Source: [Phialemoniopsis] sp. UDSM-2020
Lineage: Eukaryota > Ascomycota > Sordariomycetes > Thyridiales > Thyridiaceae
NCBI GenBank assembly: GCA_018873225.1
Contig: JAEILZ010000006.1
Span: forward strand, 1,860,001-1,924,000
DNA length: 64,000 nucleotides
Direction of reading: 5' to 3'
Part shown: in pieces, positions 1 through 11,143 of the stretch
Position numbering within the stretch: the first letter of the stretch is position 1
How the letters are laid out: each line of letters starts with the position of its first letter
Position numbers and translations under genes: made by a program
Notes under the pieces: model-generated
Told to the model about the DNA's origin: nothing
The model's database searches: none
The model's input: only the letters and a program-made list of their open reading frames with translations

Positions 1-152
1 ATGTCGAGCTTGCCCTCGTCAAACTGCGTCCAACGCACCGGGCGCTTGGATTGAACCACTGCTTTTCCGGTGTCATCGTGGCCGGTGATGTAGGTGGTCG
101 GACCGGGGAGGTTGACGGCGGTTTGGTTCTCGGTCGGAGGGCGGGCAGCCAT
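1..152 (-). CDS. N-terminal fragment of a probable cupin-domain protein (partial)
   Basis: An open frame begins with ATG at 152-150 on the minus strand and runs off the left edge of the window, giving about 50 residues. The start is MAARPPTENQ and the stretch PGPTTYITGHD..GKAV resembles the beginning of small fungal cupin_2 proteins, which bind a metal in a beta-barrel; that likeness is from memory of the family and no metal-binding histidines lie inside the window. Function cannot be assigned further. Confidence 0.4.
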   Translation of the reverse strand, partial: MAARPPTENQTAVNLPGPTTYITGHDDTGKAVVQSKRPVRWTQFDEGKLD

Positions 153-567
153 GATGTAAGAAGGGGTAGTGACGATCGGCGGATTTGCAAAATTATGCCA
201 GAAAGCTATTGCCAATTGATGAGGTAGTACCTACTTGAGGCAGTGACACACCAACAGGAAAGGGAAAGAGAGGCAGGCTTGAACAGGGTGAAAAGCGAGA
301 ATGTGCAGCTACATATCGGACATCCGAATCATGGCGGGCAGCAGCTTCCTGCATCGCGAAGAGCGGGGCCTTTCGCCGAAAAGAGCAATGCGATGTATTA
401 TTTTGCGCGCCTTGTACGACCCGATCGCACACCGACATTGTCTCTCCTTGCGGTGTCGTAAGACCATGGACCCCTGCAAGCCCAGCTGCCGTCCATGCTG
501 TGCATCCTCTGCGGGATCTCACGCCCGATCCCGCTCGGGATTTGGAGCGCTGATCCGTGCTTTCCGG
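153..567. other. Intergenic, 415 bp
   Basis: This is the upstream region of the probable cupin gene and the downstream region of the lysine-rich protein gene. Overlapping open frames here are short, have no recognisable domain and overlap each other on both strands. I see no gene. Confidence 0.5.
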
Positions 568-1299
568 CTACGCCTTCCGCACGACGTCCTCGATCTTGGA
601 ATGGTGCAGCTCCCCCTTCCTGCCCCAGCCCTGTTGTCCCTTGGCCACCTGCGGTCGGAACTGCTCGTACATGTGGAACGCGCCTTTGTCAAGCTCCTCT
701 TCGTCACCCTTCCAGGACTTCAGCGACTGTTGCATGGTCGACTTGACCCTGTCCAGGTCAACCTCACCAAATTTTCGGGTGAGATTGGCCTCTCTTGCAT
801 TTCGCTCCTTCCACTTGACCACAACTGCATCTCCTTTCATCGTCATTGGAAACCCCATGACTTTGAGCTTGGGAAGGTCCTCGTCGTCCTTGCTCTTTTC
901 CTTCTTATGTGCATCTTCGTCTGGGTCCGCTTCGGCAATCTTGCCGATCGAGCGTCCCTTGGCGATTGCCGTCAGAGTCGATATGCTGCTTCCAATGCTG
1001 AGACAGGCATTCCACGACAGGTCCGGGTGCAGGAAGCTGGCGACGCACGCACCCCACAGCTCCAGCACGGGAGCGCGATTGATGAGAATGGGCTTCTCGA
1101 GCTTGTCTGCCGATTCGGTGGATATCTCCATCTGCTTCATCTTCCTAGGTTTGGATGAGGATGATCTCTTCTGCACTTTTCGCGGCTTCGCAGCGTCTTT
1201 GACTCGGACCCCATCGTCGCTGGCCTTGCGCTTCGTGACAGTATTGGGATTGGCCTTGCTCTTCTGATCGGCACCCGCGCTACGCGTCTTTGTCGGCAT
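568..1299 (-). CDS. Conserved-looking lysine-rich hypothetical protein (243 aa)
   Basis: A single uninterrupted exon, ATG at 1299 and TAG at 568-570. Residues 1-60 are basic and low in complexity (KRKASDD, KPRKVQKRSSSSKPRK) and look like a disordered tail with nuclear-localisation-type clusters. Residues 65-115 form a compact hydrophobic part (LINRAPVLELWGACVASFLHP and SISTLTAIAKGRSIG), and the C-terminal half is charged and probably helical. I do not recognise a named domain. The ordered middle and the clean reading frame support a real gene. A nuclear location is inference from the basic tail. Confidence 0.7.
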   Translation of the reverse strand: MPTKTRSAGADQKSKANPNTVTKRKASDDGVRVKDAAKPRKVQKRSSSSKPRKMKQMEISTESADKLEKPILINRAPVLELWGACVASFLHPDLSWNACLSIGSSISTLTAIAKGRSIGKIAEADPDEDAHKKEKSKDDEDLPKLKVMGFPMTMKGDAVVVKWKERNAREANLTRKFGEVDLDRVKSTMQQSLKSWKGDEEELDKGAFHMYEQFRPQVAKGQQGWGRKGELHHSKIEDVVRKA

Positions 1300-2349
1300 T
1301 CTCTCTGTAAATCACTTGATATGGTAATTTGGTCAGATAGTGTGATCGCATGGCATTTTGGACATGTCGAGACAAAAGTGAACTGTTGGAAATGGTAAGT
1401 GTTGTGCTGACGTCACTTCCCCCATCGGGTGTTTTGGAGCGTCGCCCGTCTAAGGGCGAGCCCCGGCCTTCATTTGCCATCAACTTGGATAAAACATCTA
1501 CAAATTGCAATCAAGTCTACTTACTTGCTGGTAAAAGAAGCAGAAGATTTGGAACCGTCAACCATCTTGGTGGAAATTGTGAAATCATCATCCGGCGGGT
1601 ACTTCCCTCCAGCCGGAGCCGTAAGAGCTTGCATGTCCCATGGCTCCCTTCTTACATTCCTGAGACCCTGTGACAAGTTTGTCTATGGAGCGCCAGATTG
1701 GTCTACTCGCCGGATGTACGGTAAATGATCCAGAAGGGCCGTTCGTGAGTTGCCTTGGATACCCTTCAGTTCTAGAAGGCAGCCGCGCAGTACACCGATC
1801 AAGTGTACGTAGGTATATTCAGAATAAACGTTCAATGCTACAGGCAGGTCTCGGCGACTTTTTGAGCCTACGAAATACGTGTGAACTTGGTCGGCGCGAT
1901 TCTTCCCCGGCATTGCAACAGCGTCTCGCGCACCGGTTCACCCTGGACGATGCGCTACTGACTCGGGAAGCATGTGGGGCCAGCCTTCTTTGACAGACGA
2001 ATACGATAAATCGTATTAGACACTTATCAAGAAAATACTGGCATTAATATGTTTCACATCTAGTTATGAGCAGAGCTTCCCCTCATGCCATCCTCATAGA
2101 ATATTTAGCTGGTGGACGTATTGCAACTTGTTGATTGATGACACCGGCCAGGTGCACCATTCCTTTTCTGCTTTAGTCGTGAACAGCTGGAGGGATCCCC
2201 GGATTTGTGGGGCGGGTTTGCCTGAACCCTTGACGCTAGTGATTTCAAATTTTGGATCCGTTTGTTTTCAGGGGTATCTTGCTCATCCGCCTCGCCTCGA
2301 CCAACTCTTTGCCTGACCATCATAACAAAGATGACTCCGTATTAAGGCC
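1300..2349. other. Intergenic, 1050 bp, divergent promoter region
   Basis: This lies between two divergently transcribed genes (lysine-rich protein on minus, MYND-RNase H on plus) and should contain both promoters. Several 60-110 codon frames exist on both strands but none shows a domain, signal peptide or plausible splicing. Confidence 0.5.
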
Positions 2350-4806
2350 ATGGCGGATCATGGAATCATCTCTAGTGCTCGAATCCACCAGCCGAGGTGT
2401 GCAATTTGCTCAGCCAAGCATGGACTCCTCCTTTGCGGCGGGTGCCGAGTCCTGAACTACTGTGGCGCCGCTCATCAGAAGGCGCATCGACCAAAGCACA
2501 AGGCAGCGTGCAAGGCCATACAGGAGAGTCAAGAACTCCTCCAGCGCGAAGAAGACGCACTTCGAGTCATCCAACCGGATATCTTCGTATCCGGCGTGGG
2601 CCGCTTTTGGGGTCTTGGGGAGACACGAGATTATATGAGGGCCCGGAACGCGGCTGGCCATGCCCTACTGAGAATTGACACTGCCCATGCTGTGTCAAAA
2701 GCTCTCGATCACTTCCAAGACATGTTGCGCCTCTCTCGAAATGACAGTATTGGTGTGCGGGACATCATCCCGCACCTTCTGCTGAGGCTCGACCGTGAGC
2801 AGGAGTGCTACGACTTCATTAAATGGTGGACTGTTATCAACGACAAGGACCATTACAATGGTCGCTACGATTGGAGCGACCCGACTCTACCATATCTGAA
2901 CATCCGCAACGCCGACGTCTATGAAACCGTCGATGTATTCTGTTCAAAATCAGCTGCGAGCCTCAGCCACCTCGTGGCCCTGACCCTACTGAAGGTGCGA
3001 CTTTTTCTGGACTTCTCCGCTCTACAGGAACCTGAAACAAATATGGAATCTTTTTATGGCGATGTTCCTTCTGATGGTGCTGATCGGCCCATTGGACGGC
3101 TCGTACGGACAAGATTAAAGGGGATGACCCATCGCGGTATCCGCAGGAAAGCTCGGCTATTGGAATCTCATTACCTTACACTCTGCCGGGCTGTCGATAC
3201 TGCAAACTCGCACTTCTGGGAAAGCCTCATCATGGACGGGGAACCTTCCGTGCCAGCACGTTATACTTTTGGCTCCCAGGAGGAGGCGGACATGGTGGTT
3301 CTCCAATGTCAAAGCTCCTGGGACGAGTCTGAGGATGCTCTCATGATGATTGAGATCGAGACTGCCAAATTCACCCGCGTATACAATGGTAGCCACGGCA
3401 GCGTGGCTAGCACTTCAGCGGAAGACACTAGCAACGGTATAGAGAGGTGGGAGAAGAAACGGGGCGTGGGAAATGTCTTTCCAAGGAGATTCAAGGCCCC
3501 AAACCCAACGGCACTCCCGGTCGAGCTTTTCCCTCCAACCCCTCAGCCCGGGGGCAGCGCCGGCAGATTCATTTCCCATGTCGACAGAGGGAAGATACTT
3601 GTTTTCGTTGATGGCGCTTGCCCCAGCAACGGGCAACGTAAGCCATATGCTGGATGGGCAGTCGTATGCGGAGATCCGGAAGCCAATAGCCAGCTTCATC
3701 ACTGCATTGTGTCCGGCCGACTGGAAGAAAAGGGCCCTTTCGGCGATGCCAGTGTGGCAACCAGTAATCGAGCTGAACTACGGGCAACGATCGCCGCGCT
3801 ACGTGCCTGTGACTGGAAACATGAGGGTTATGGCTGCATCGTGATTGCAACCGACTCGTCGTATGTAGTCGATGGTGCTACTCGTTGGGCCAAGGGATGG
3901 GTGCGCAACGGATGGAAGACACGCATCGGCGAAAGTGTCAAAAATCGAGATCTGTGGGAGCTATTACTCGGCGAGGTGGAACGATGGAAAGGGCAAGGTC
4001 TTCAAGTTCAGCTTTGGAAAATTCCCAGGGAGCTGAATACGGATGCCGATACGGCGGCAAAGAACGCGGTGACTCAGAAGACCCAGTCTGACTTTAAGGA
4101 TGTTATACTGGGGCTTCCTTCAGCTTTGATCTCCGAATCCCCATCAAATCGCCGTGTCCTTACGCTCAGTCTGGACTACGAGGATATGTTCAACGAGTGC
4201 TTTGGAGGACTTGTGTCGCTCATCACTTCGAGGGCGGAAATGCAACGAGCCAGCACCCCCGCGGCTGCTCTCGCGGCACTTGATCAAGAACCGCCCCCAT
4301 CGGTCATCCTTGTCACTGATGCCGGTCTGACACGCCAGAAAAAGGTCTGGGAGCGTGTCATCGATCATCTTCGTGGAGGAGCCACTGTGGTCTGCGCAGG
4401 CTGCTTTAGCAGCACAATTAACGAAGGCGAGTTTACTCGCTTCTTTGCCAAGCTTGGTCTTCCATGGCGACGAGGGTCGTATCATCGGGCAACAGTTCAT
4501 CTGCGTAGAGGCGGTGTGCTTGGTGGCATGGAGGAATGGCTGCCTTCTGAACACAGTCAGAAAGCGCTTTTTGTTGGCAACGTGCAGAAATCAGCAATGT
4601 TGTACACCGAGAGTCAGTCGTCCGACGAGGCCGCGGCGGTATTTGCGAAGGTCGGCTCGGGCCGTCTTGGTTATGTTGGAGATGTCAACGGAGAAGCGAC
4701 CACGAACGAAGTTGTTCTGGCCATGTGTGGACTTCTCGAGAGACTCGAGAGACCAGTCTATCACGCGTGTGTAAGCGCTTTTTATCATCAAACCTTCACG
4801 ACTTAG
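2350..4806 (+). CDS. MYND zinc finger - RNase H fold fusion protein (818 aa)
   Basis: A single exon. Residues 17-54 form a MYND zinc finger: C17xxC20, C29xxC32, YC38, H50 and C54, with H42 where the classical motif has Cys. About residues 415-580 form a type-1 RNase H domain: FVDGACPSNG (first catalytic Asp near 421), SNRAELRA (Glu near 476), ATDSSYVV (Asp) and ELNTDADTAAKNA (last Asp), so the D-E-D-D set is complete. The region between them and the C-terminal 240 residues have no domain I can name. RNase H cleaves RNA in RNA:DNA hybrids; the MYND finger usually binds proline-rich partner proteins. Activity on hybrids is therefore plausible but the biological role is unknown. The start is the first ATG ahead of the zinc finger. 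Confidence 0.85.
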   Translation: MADHGIISSARIHQPRCAICSAKHGLLLCGGCRVLNYCGAAHQKAHRPKHKAACKAIQESQELLQREEDALRVIQPDIFVSGVGRFWGLGETRDYMRARNAAGHALLRIDTAHAVSKALDHFQDMLRLSRNDSIGVRDIIPHLLLRLDREQECYDFIKWWTVINDKDHYNGRYDWSDPTLPYLNIRNADVYETVDVFCSKSAASLSHLVALTLLKVRLFLDFSALQEPETNMESFYGDVPSDGADRPIGRLVRTRLKGMTHRGIRRKARLLESHYLTLCRAVDTANSHFWESLIMDGEPSVPARYTFGSQEEADMVVLQCQSSWDESEDALMMIEIETAKFTRVYNGSHGSVASTSAEDTSNGIERWEKKRGVGNVFPRRFKAPNPTALPVELFPPTPQPGGSAGRFISHVDRGKILVFVDGACPSNGQRKPYAGWAVVCGDPEANSQLHHCIVSGRLEEKGPFGDASVATSNRAELRATIAALRACDWKHEGYGCIVIATDSSYVVDGATRWAKGWVRNGWKTRIGESVKNRDLWELLLGEVERWKGQGLQVQLWKIPRELNTDADTAAKNAVTQKTQSDFKDVILGLPSALISESPSNRRVLTLSLDYEDMFNECFGGLVSLITSRAEMQRASTPAAALAALDQEPPPSVILVTDAGLTRQKKVWERVIDHLRGGATVVCAGCFSSTINEGEFTRFFAKLGLPWRRGSYHRATVHLRRGGVLGGMEEWLPSEHSQKALFVGNVQKSAMLYTESQSSDEAAAVFAKVGSGRLGYVGDVNGEATTNEVVLAMCGLLERLERPVYHACVSAFYHQTFTT

Positions 4807-5743
4807 GTCTGGTCTCGGCGGTCTTTGATCATATGGATATGATTCGTCTTCAATGTATACTTCCTTTCTTCTATTGCTGTTAGGGGACTGTCAAGATACA
4901 AAATATTCAACACTCAGGCTCCGCCAACTGTCGGCTCAGTATCATAGTCATGCCACAATTCGCCTCCAGAAATCAAGGCGTGTTTCTGATGATGTCTCCC
5001 CAAAGTTGTCTTAATGTTGTGTACCCATGTGCCGCGGTTCAAAGCTGTGGATATGAACCCACGAGAAGCCTCTCGGTATTAATTGCGGTCCGTTTGCTAG
5101 CCCGGCCATAGTCGACCCCTTATGTTGGTATGGCTCCGCATCATCATCAGATTTCCTTCTCGTTCTTTCCATTGCATGCCTTAAACTGCGAGGTGTCAAG
5201 GATTGCCGTATCTGGACATCCTGTGCCTAATACTTCCTGATTTGGACATCTGCTCGGGCGACATGTGGTGAGATGTCCAAGCTCTCGCAGCGCATGGGTC
5301 ATTTCTCCGCGGAGGAATTTTCCCACCCCCCTCAAATTCCGGAGAGGCGAAGCTAGGATAGCGTCTCGCGGCACGACACCACCAATCTGGGGATCATGTC
5401 CCGGGCCCACAGCGAAGCCGTCTGCTTTTTTTGGGGCCGATAGCCCGGCTCTTTGCTCTTGGCGGTTAGTTTGCGGCCAGACACGCCAGGGTTACCTCCC
5501 TTCTTCCCTCACGCAACGAGGCCGCAGAGCCCCAGACCCCGGATTCCGCATCGCACGCACATACGAGACACGCAGCTCGGCACATGGCAAGTCATGTCTG
5601 AGCATCGAGGACGTGACACCCAGCTATAAAGCTTGGGCCTCCATCCCACGAAGATCCCTTGTCCGTTTTGCCACAACACGAACAAAGGTTTCTCCAGCCT
5701 CCACATCACAACAATTTGCCGTTCCGGCTTCAGATCAGATACA
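4807..5743 (+). promoter_or_regulatory. Upstream region of the sugar transporter with TATA box and CreA-like sites
   Basis: A consensus TATAAA lies at 5625-5630, about 115 bp before the transporter ATG. CreA/Cre1 carbon-repressor sites (SYGGRG) are present as CTCCGCGGAG at 5305-5314, which holds the consensus on both strands, and CTGGGG at 5387-5392. The consensus is degenerate, so single hits are weak, but carbon repression fits a sugar transporter. No gene is seen in this interval. Confidence 0.45.
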
Positions 5744-7594
5744 ATGGCAACTACAGAAGAGAAGGGCGAGGCGGTGCATGCGCCTGCCGTCAACCCTACC
5801 GCCGAGCACCAGGAGCAGCATCACGGCCAAGGCTCGCTCCCCGACACCAAGGTCACTTGGCACGATGTATGGCAGCATAGGCGTGTTTTGGCTTGGTGTA
5901 AGTCTATATCCTACCCGTTGATTGTGTATGTCCCTGTAACTTACAATTGCCTCTTTCTCGTTCAGGTCTCTACATCTTCCTGATGCCGGTCAACTTTGGC
6001 TACGAGCTTAGCACGGTTGGCAACCTGCTGGCTGTTACCCCTTTCCTCGAACGATTTGGAAAGGAGGTGGATGGCGGCCTCGTCATCTCGGCTAGAGACC
6101 AGCAGGTTCTCAATGCCGCTACCACAGTCGGCATCTTCGTCTCCGCGTTCGCAACTGGTTTCATTGCCGACTTCCTCGGTCGAAAGAAGACAATCATGCT
6201 CGGTTGCTTCATCTGCACTGCCGGCATCATTACTCAATACTTCGCCAAGACCATCCTCGAGCTCTTTGGAGGCAAGATTATTGCTACATTCGGTTTCGGT
6301 CTGGGTCACTCGCTCGGTCCCGTTTTCGTGGCTGAACTTGCACCTTCGAAGCTGCGCGGAATCTGCCTTACCTTAGTCGTCAGTTGGACTAAACAATCCA
6401 TTAGATCAATGAGGCGCTAACATGCTCCTTTACAGAACACTATGATCGTGATAGGTCAATGGCTGAGTTCGCTTGTCGTCTACGCCTGCTCTTCGCGGCT
6501 CGATGACCTTGCCTGGAGAATCCCAATCATCACTCAGATCATCCCTCCTGCGCTGCTTCTCGTCGGCATGCCATTCATTGCCGAGTCACCCTCGTGGCTC
6601 ATCATCAAGGGCCGCACCGAGGATGCTGCCAAGTCCTTCCGCAAATTCAACGGTCCCAATTACGACGTTGACACTGCCATGGCTCTCGCGACGACCTCGG
6701 TCGAACAGGAGCGTGAGCTGGAACGCGCAGGATCATCTTGGCTCCAGTGCTTCAAGGGCTCCGATGGGCGCCGCACGCTTATAATCTGTATGGTCTACAT
6801 CGCACAGCAGTTCATCGGAGTTAATTTCATCGCTGGGTACCTGACGTGAGTAAACATCGTGAGATCGGAAGAAGCCATTGGAGGACCGGACTGACGGGAT
6901 TGAAATGCAGGTACTACTACCGCCTCGCCGGTGTCAATAACCCGATCGGCATGGCCCAGGTCGCATTTGCCATCCAGCTCTTTGGTAACATTTGCTCATG
7001 GTTCCTGGTTGATCGGCTTGGTCGTCGGCCTATGATTGTGGGCGGTACGATCATCATGACGTGCGGCCTGCTCATCATTGGCGGCATCAGCACCATCAAC
7101 ACCAAGCCCGCGCTCGCAGCAACTGTCGCGTTCATGACTGTCTGGGGCTACCTGGTAAGTATCTGCCCTACATCTTACTCCTTTAAGGAGCACTGCTGAC
7201 TATCAACCCCACCAAACAGTACCAAGCCACCCTCGGTGCCTGCGCCTACGCAGTTGGCGGCGAAACCCCGAGCCCCGTCCTGCGGCAAAAGACCTACTCC
7301 ATCAACATCATGGCGGCGACGGCCGTCTCATGCCTCGTGCTGCAGGTCATGCCCTACCTGATCAACACGGATCAGGCCAACCTCGGTGGCAAGATCTGCT
7401 TCATCTTCTTTGGCCTCTCGGTGCCAATGTGCGTCTACCTATACTTCTGCCTACCGGAGATGAAGGGCCGCACTTTCGCCGAGATCCAGGAGATGTTCCA
7501 CCACAATGTGCCCGCCCGCAAGTTCGGCACCTACGTGTGCCAGGTGACCGAGGACGTCGCAGTCGCCACGCAGCACAAGCACGAGGAGGCGTGA
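5744..7594 (+). CDS. MFS sugar transporter (hexose/alpha-glucoside permease type, 531 aa)
   Basis: Five exons: 5744-5897, 5966-6378, 6436-6845, 6911-7154, 7220-7594, all with GT..AG introns and matching phases. The protein has the sugar porter layout: a hydrophilic N-tail, FLGRKKTIM after TM2, ELAPSKLRG near TM4, PESP-like AESPSWLI before the central loop, DRLGRRP between TM8 and TM9, GETPSP in TM10, and LPEMKGRTFAEI at the C-terminal side, a hallmark of the family. About 12 membrane segments are expected in the plasma membrane. It moves a mono- or disaccharide by proton symport; the exact sugar cannot be read from sequence. The ATG at 5744 was chosen because it follows the TATA box and gives a normal length. 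Confidence 0.9.
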
Positions 7595-8047
7595 GAGGCG
7601 TTGAGTGCAGATTCGCAAACTTGAGATCACACGACCAAAGGTCTTAGGCAAAGACGTCATTGAGGCGGATAATGTGTGGAGGGTCTGTACGGGAGTTGCA
7701 CTCCAGGGGAGATTTGACTAGTTTTGTCGGTGGAGAGTCTGTCAAAAGTTCATTCAAAAGGTTGCACACGAACAAATTCATATGTGATTCTGCCCAAGAG
7801 TGTAGTCCCGAGACTGAAAGCGTCGGCACGAAATAGGGGCGTGGACAGCTAATATTCTCTCACCTCAAATGTAACCTTTCTCATATCTTCATGGGATTTT
7901 AGAACATTAACATATGTTCATGCATGTCTCTTTGACAGAGGTTTGGAACGAGACAATGGAGCTTGGGCAGTCACATATCTCACTATTACTGCTATAAAAC
8001 TATGGCATATTGACTTGTATTGTAGTCTGAGATAGTTTTTCCTCGGC
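7595..8047. other. Intergenic between convergent genes, 453 bp
   Basis: The sugar transporter and the carboxylesterase genes end towards each other here, so the interval should hold both 3' ends. Nothing else is recognised. Confidence 0.5.
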
Positions 8048-9930
8048 CTATTGCCCGTACTGAGACAAAGCAACACTGTTGATGAAGGTAGTGCCTGCAA
8101 GACGTACGGTATCCGGTTTCGGCCCAGAGCCGGAGGGATGGAAGAAAAAGTTCTGACCATAGCCGCCTGTAGCGTTGTAGGTGGGCCACTTCTCAATGTT
8201 TGGGACTAAGCAAAACGTGATTAGCACGGTGGAAACAACGCAACAGCTTCATAGACTTACTGCCGTGGTTGTTCGGGTCGAGGTCGTGGATGAAGCTGAC
8301 CCACATGCTGCAGACGAGCTTGGCGAGGTCCAAGACCGGCTGCGTGGCGTTCTCGAGTGGGCTGATTCCCGCGGCATATCCGAGGTTCAGCGTGTTGTAA
8401 AAGACATATCCAATTTCGGCAAAGTGACCAGTGCCCATGCCTAAACAACAAAATGCGGTTAGAACGGCTTGGGCCACAAGAAGGTAGGCCTGTACTTACT
8501 GGGAGTCTTTGAAGGGGAATCGAAGAGATACGAGTACGTCGGCACGCCATAGTTAGAATAGGCGTCTGTCCTACGTCTTCGCGCGGCCAGGAACAGCTGA
8601 TCAGTGACTAGAGCAACTGCACGCTTGTACTGGGTGCCTTGGGGCGTATTGGCGGGCACTCGGTACTGCTCGGGAAGACCAAGAGCATCAACATCGGGGT
8701 ACAGCGTCATGAGTGTCGATATGGTCTTGTCATCCACACCGTGAGATTTGATTGTAGCGGCAATGTCGTCATCAGTGTTGAACTTCTGGCCAAGGACGAA
8801 TAGAGTGGCCTCATCACTGTTGGTACCGACCAGCATGGGCGTCTTGGTGAACTTGCCCTGTGCTAACATCGTGGACGAGTGGTCGGGGATGAAATCTCCA
8901 TCCACGACAGGGTAGAAGCTCGTCGATGTGAGGTTCGTGATGGCAGAGTTGAGCGCCTCGAATGGCACTTTGCGCAGGCACGCAAGCTTGTCTCCCGTGG
9001 TGCATCCGACCGCGCGGGTGATGTTGTCGTAGCGCCGACTCGGCGCGTCTAGGTTCTTGGGCTGGTCTCCCTCAGCACCACTCTCAGAGATGATGCCGCG
9101 GAAGAGCCCGTCGTCTCTCCCACCAAACGCAGTCGATTGGTACCAGACGTTGCCTCCACCTGCGCTTTCGCCCCAGATGGTGACCTTGGCAGGGTCTCCT
9201 CCGAATGCAGCAATGTTCTCGTTGATCCATTCGAGGGCAAGTCGTTGGTCTTTCAGGCCCAAGTTTGCAACACCAGCGTCCAAGATATCTTGGCTAGCTA
9301 GGAAGCCCCATGCCGACAACCTGTCTAAGTACATTGTCAGCCGGTCGGACGCACAGAATCGAAAGCATTACGACTTACAGTCAAGCGACACAGCAACGAT
9401 GGGCTTGCCCATGTTGACCGACTGCTGCACAATAAAGCTCAAGTTGTAAACTCCATTGGCGCTGTAGTCCATGGTCCAGCCGCCACCGTGGATAAACACT
9501 CCAACAGGAAGCTTGGCATCATCCGCGGACCCGGTTGGTGTCACCACATTCAGAGTGAGGCAGTCCTCTCCCAGGGTAAACGGCCAAGCAGGGCTATTCT
9601 GGAAATCAAAGTGTCAGATGGAGCGATTCCAAGTTGGGGTCGTCCCCGGAACGCGCTTACCCCATAGCCGACGCAGGAGTCCGCATATTTGATAGCTGGC
9701 CGTGTCTGGAACGTGGAATTTAGGCTCTGCGGGTTCTGCAGGCGAAGGTCTCCAATAGGAGGCTGCGCGTATGGGATTCCCAAGAAAAGATCCTGGTTAT
9801 ACGACGCAACATGCTGCCCTACATATGTGCCGTTCTTGACGGTTGCTCTAGGCTGGCCGGCGCAAGAGGCTGAGTAGACGCCCTGCGCCAATGGCAGGAG
9901 AGTCGTGAAAAGCTCAGCGTAGCTACGCAT
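8048..9930 (-). CDS. Secreted type-B carboxylesterase / lipase (550 aa)
   Basis: Five exons on the minus strand: 9930-9661, 9598-9379, 9324-8500, 8440-8261, 8205-8048; all introns are GT..AG and the phases agree. The N-terminus is a signal peptide (hydrophobic LFTTLLPLAQGVYSA). The alpha/beta-hydrolase core shows FLGIPYAQPPIGDLR, the EDCLTLNV signature, oxyanion-hole HGGGW, and nucleophile elbow WGESAGGG (Ser217). EATLF and the C-terminal HFAEIGYVF supply a likely acidic residue and histidine. The length matches fungal type-B carboxylesterases. It hydrolyses carboxylic esters outside the cell; the natural substrate (lipid, cell-wall ester or xenobiotic) is unknown. Confidence 0.9.
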
Positions 9931-11143
9931 GATGAATCTTGATTTCCAGGCACAACGTAGTCAATGAGAGAGTGGTACTAGAGACCATAGACCAAAGCAG
10001 GAGTTCACGGGAGGCTGACACTGGTCATAATGACTTCGGACCACTCGGGCATAAAGGAAGTATCCTGTCGATATAAGGACCTGGCAGTGAATTTCCATCG
10101 ATGACGCCTGGGGGAAAGAGGCGATCCCCTGTCCCCAGCTCCGAAATTGGAGCTGTGCTAGTCCGGGGTGAGGAGATCGAGAGCGGAGTAGAGCATGGAG
10201 AAGGTCGGCTGCCCCACTCGGCAGTCAAGCTTTTCAGCGTGAATCTGCCAAGTTTGACTCTAACTGATGATGCTTTGCCCTCGGTTCGCCGACAAGAGTC
10301 CGGATCTGGAAATGCTAAGCACTCAGCTTTTCCATATGAAATGTGCTACAATGCATGACGACCCGAAGACAGCCCGGGGAGGCGGTTAGCAGACTGGGGT
10401 AGCGTGGTTTGGTGCTGCAGTGCGGCGCCACCCACGTCCAGGTGACAGGTCTGAGATTCTCCGCGGAGAAATCAAAGAGCTCGACATCACCATCTCGCGC
10501 CACCTTCCTTGTTCCACTTCTGTGGATTCAAACTCCTGACCACAGAAAGGGATAGATTAACCAAGAAATTTATTCGTGAATGCGCTTTCTTATGGTGGAC
10601 CATGATTTCCCGTGGCCTTTTGCACAGAGCCTAGATCATGATCGTAAAGCAGGCTACTTCAGTCAAGTTTTACTCAACAGTGTAGCCTGGGAGAAAACTG
10701 ACGCCCTCGTAACGCGATTGTGGTTCAAATTAAAGCCCCATTTCTCTATGACAGTAAGATCTCGCTAGCGTAATGCTTTATGTGCGCTTAGAGGGTTGTT
10801 GTGAGATGACGTTCAGACAGGTGGATTGATAAACACTTCTCACTCTGTTGGAACTTCAACGGTTGCTACTCCTGTCTATTGCAAAGGATATAAGCTGTCA
10901 AGTTAGCGAACGACTGGGTCATCTCATAAGATGATTTGCAGAGACTAGATGGATTCTCTTCTTATCTCTGATACTATCGGTGCATCATTGAGTATCAGAC
11001 TTGTCACGAGGAATTGGAGAAATACGACCATATTCAGTAGATAGATCGAATTTTGACTGGAATTTTGTTGAAATATAGTATGCACATTTAGAAGTAGATA
11101 ATCGCTGTAATGGGGTAATTTTTCCTGTGCAAAGCCCTAGTTC
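9931..11143. other. Intergenic, 1213 bp
   Basis: This holds the upstream region of the carboxylesterase. The part from about 10500 to 11140 is AT-richer than the genes. Short frames on both strands have no recognisable content. Confidence 0.5.
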
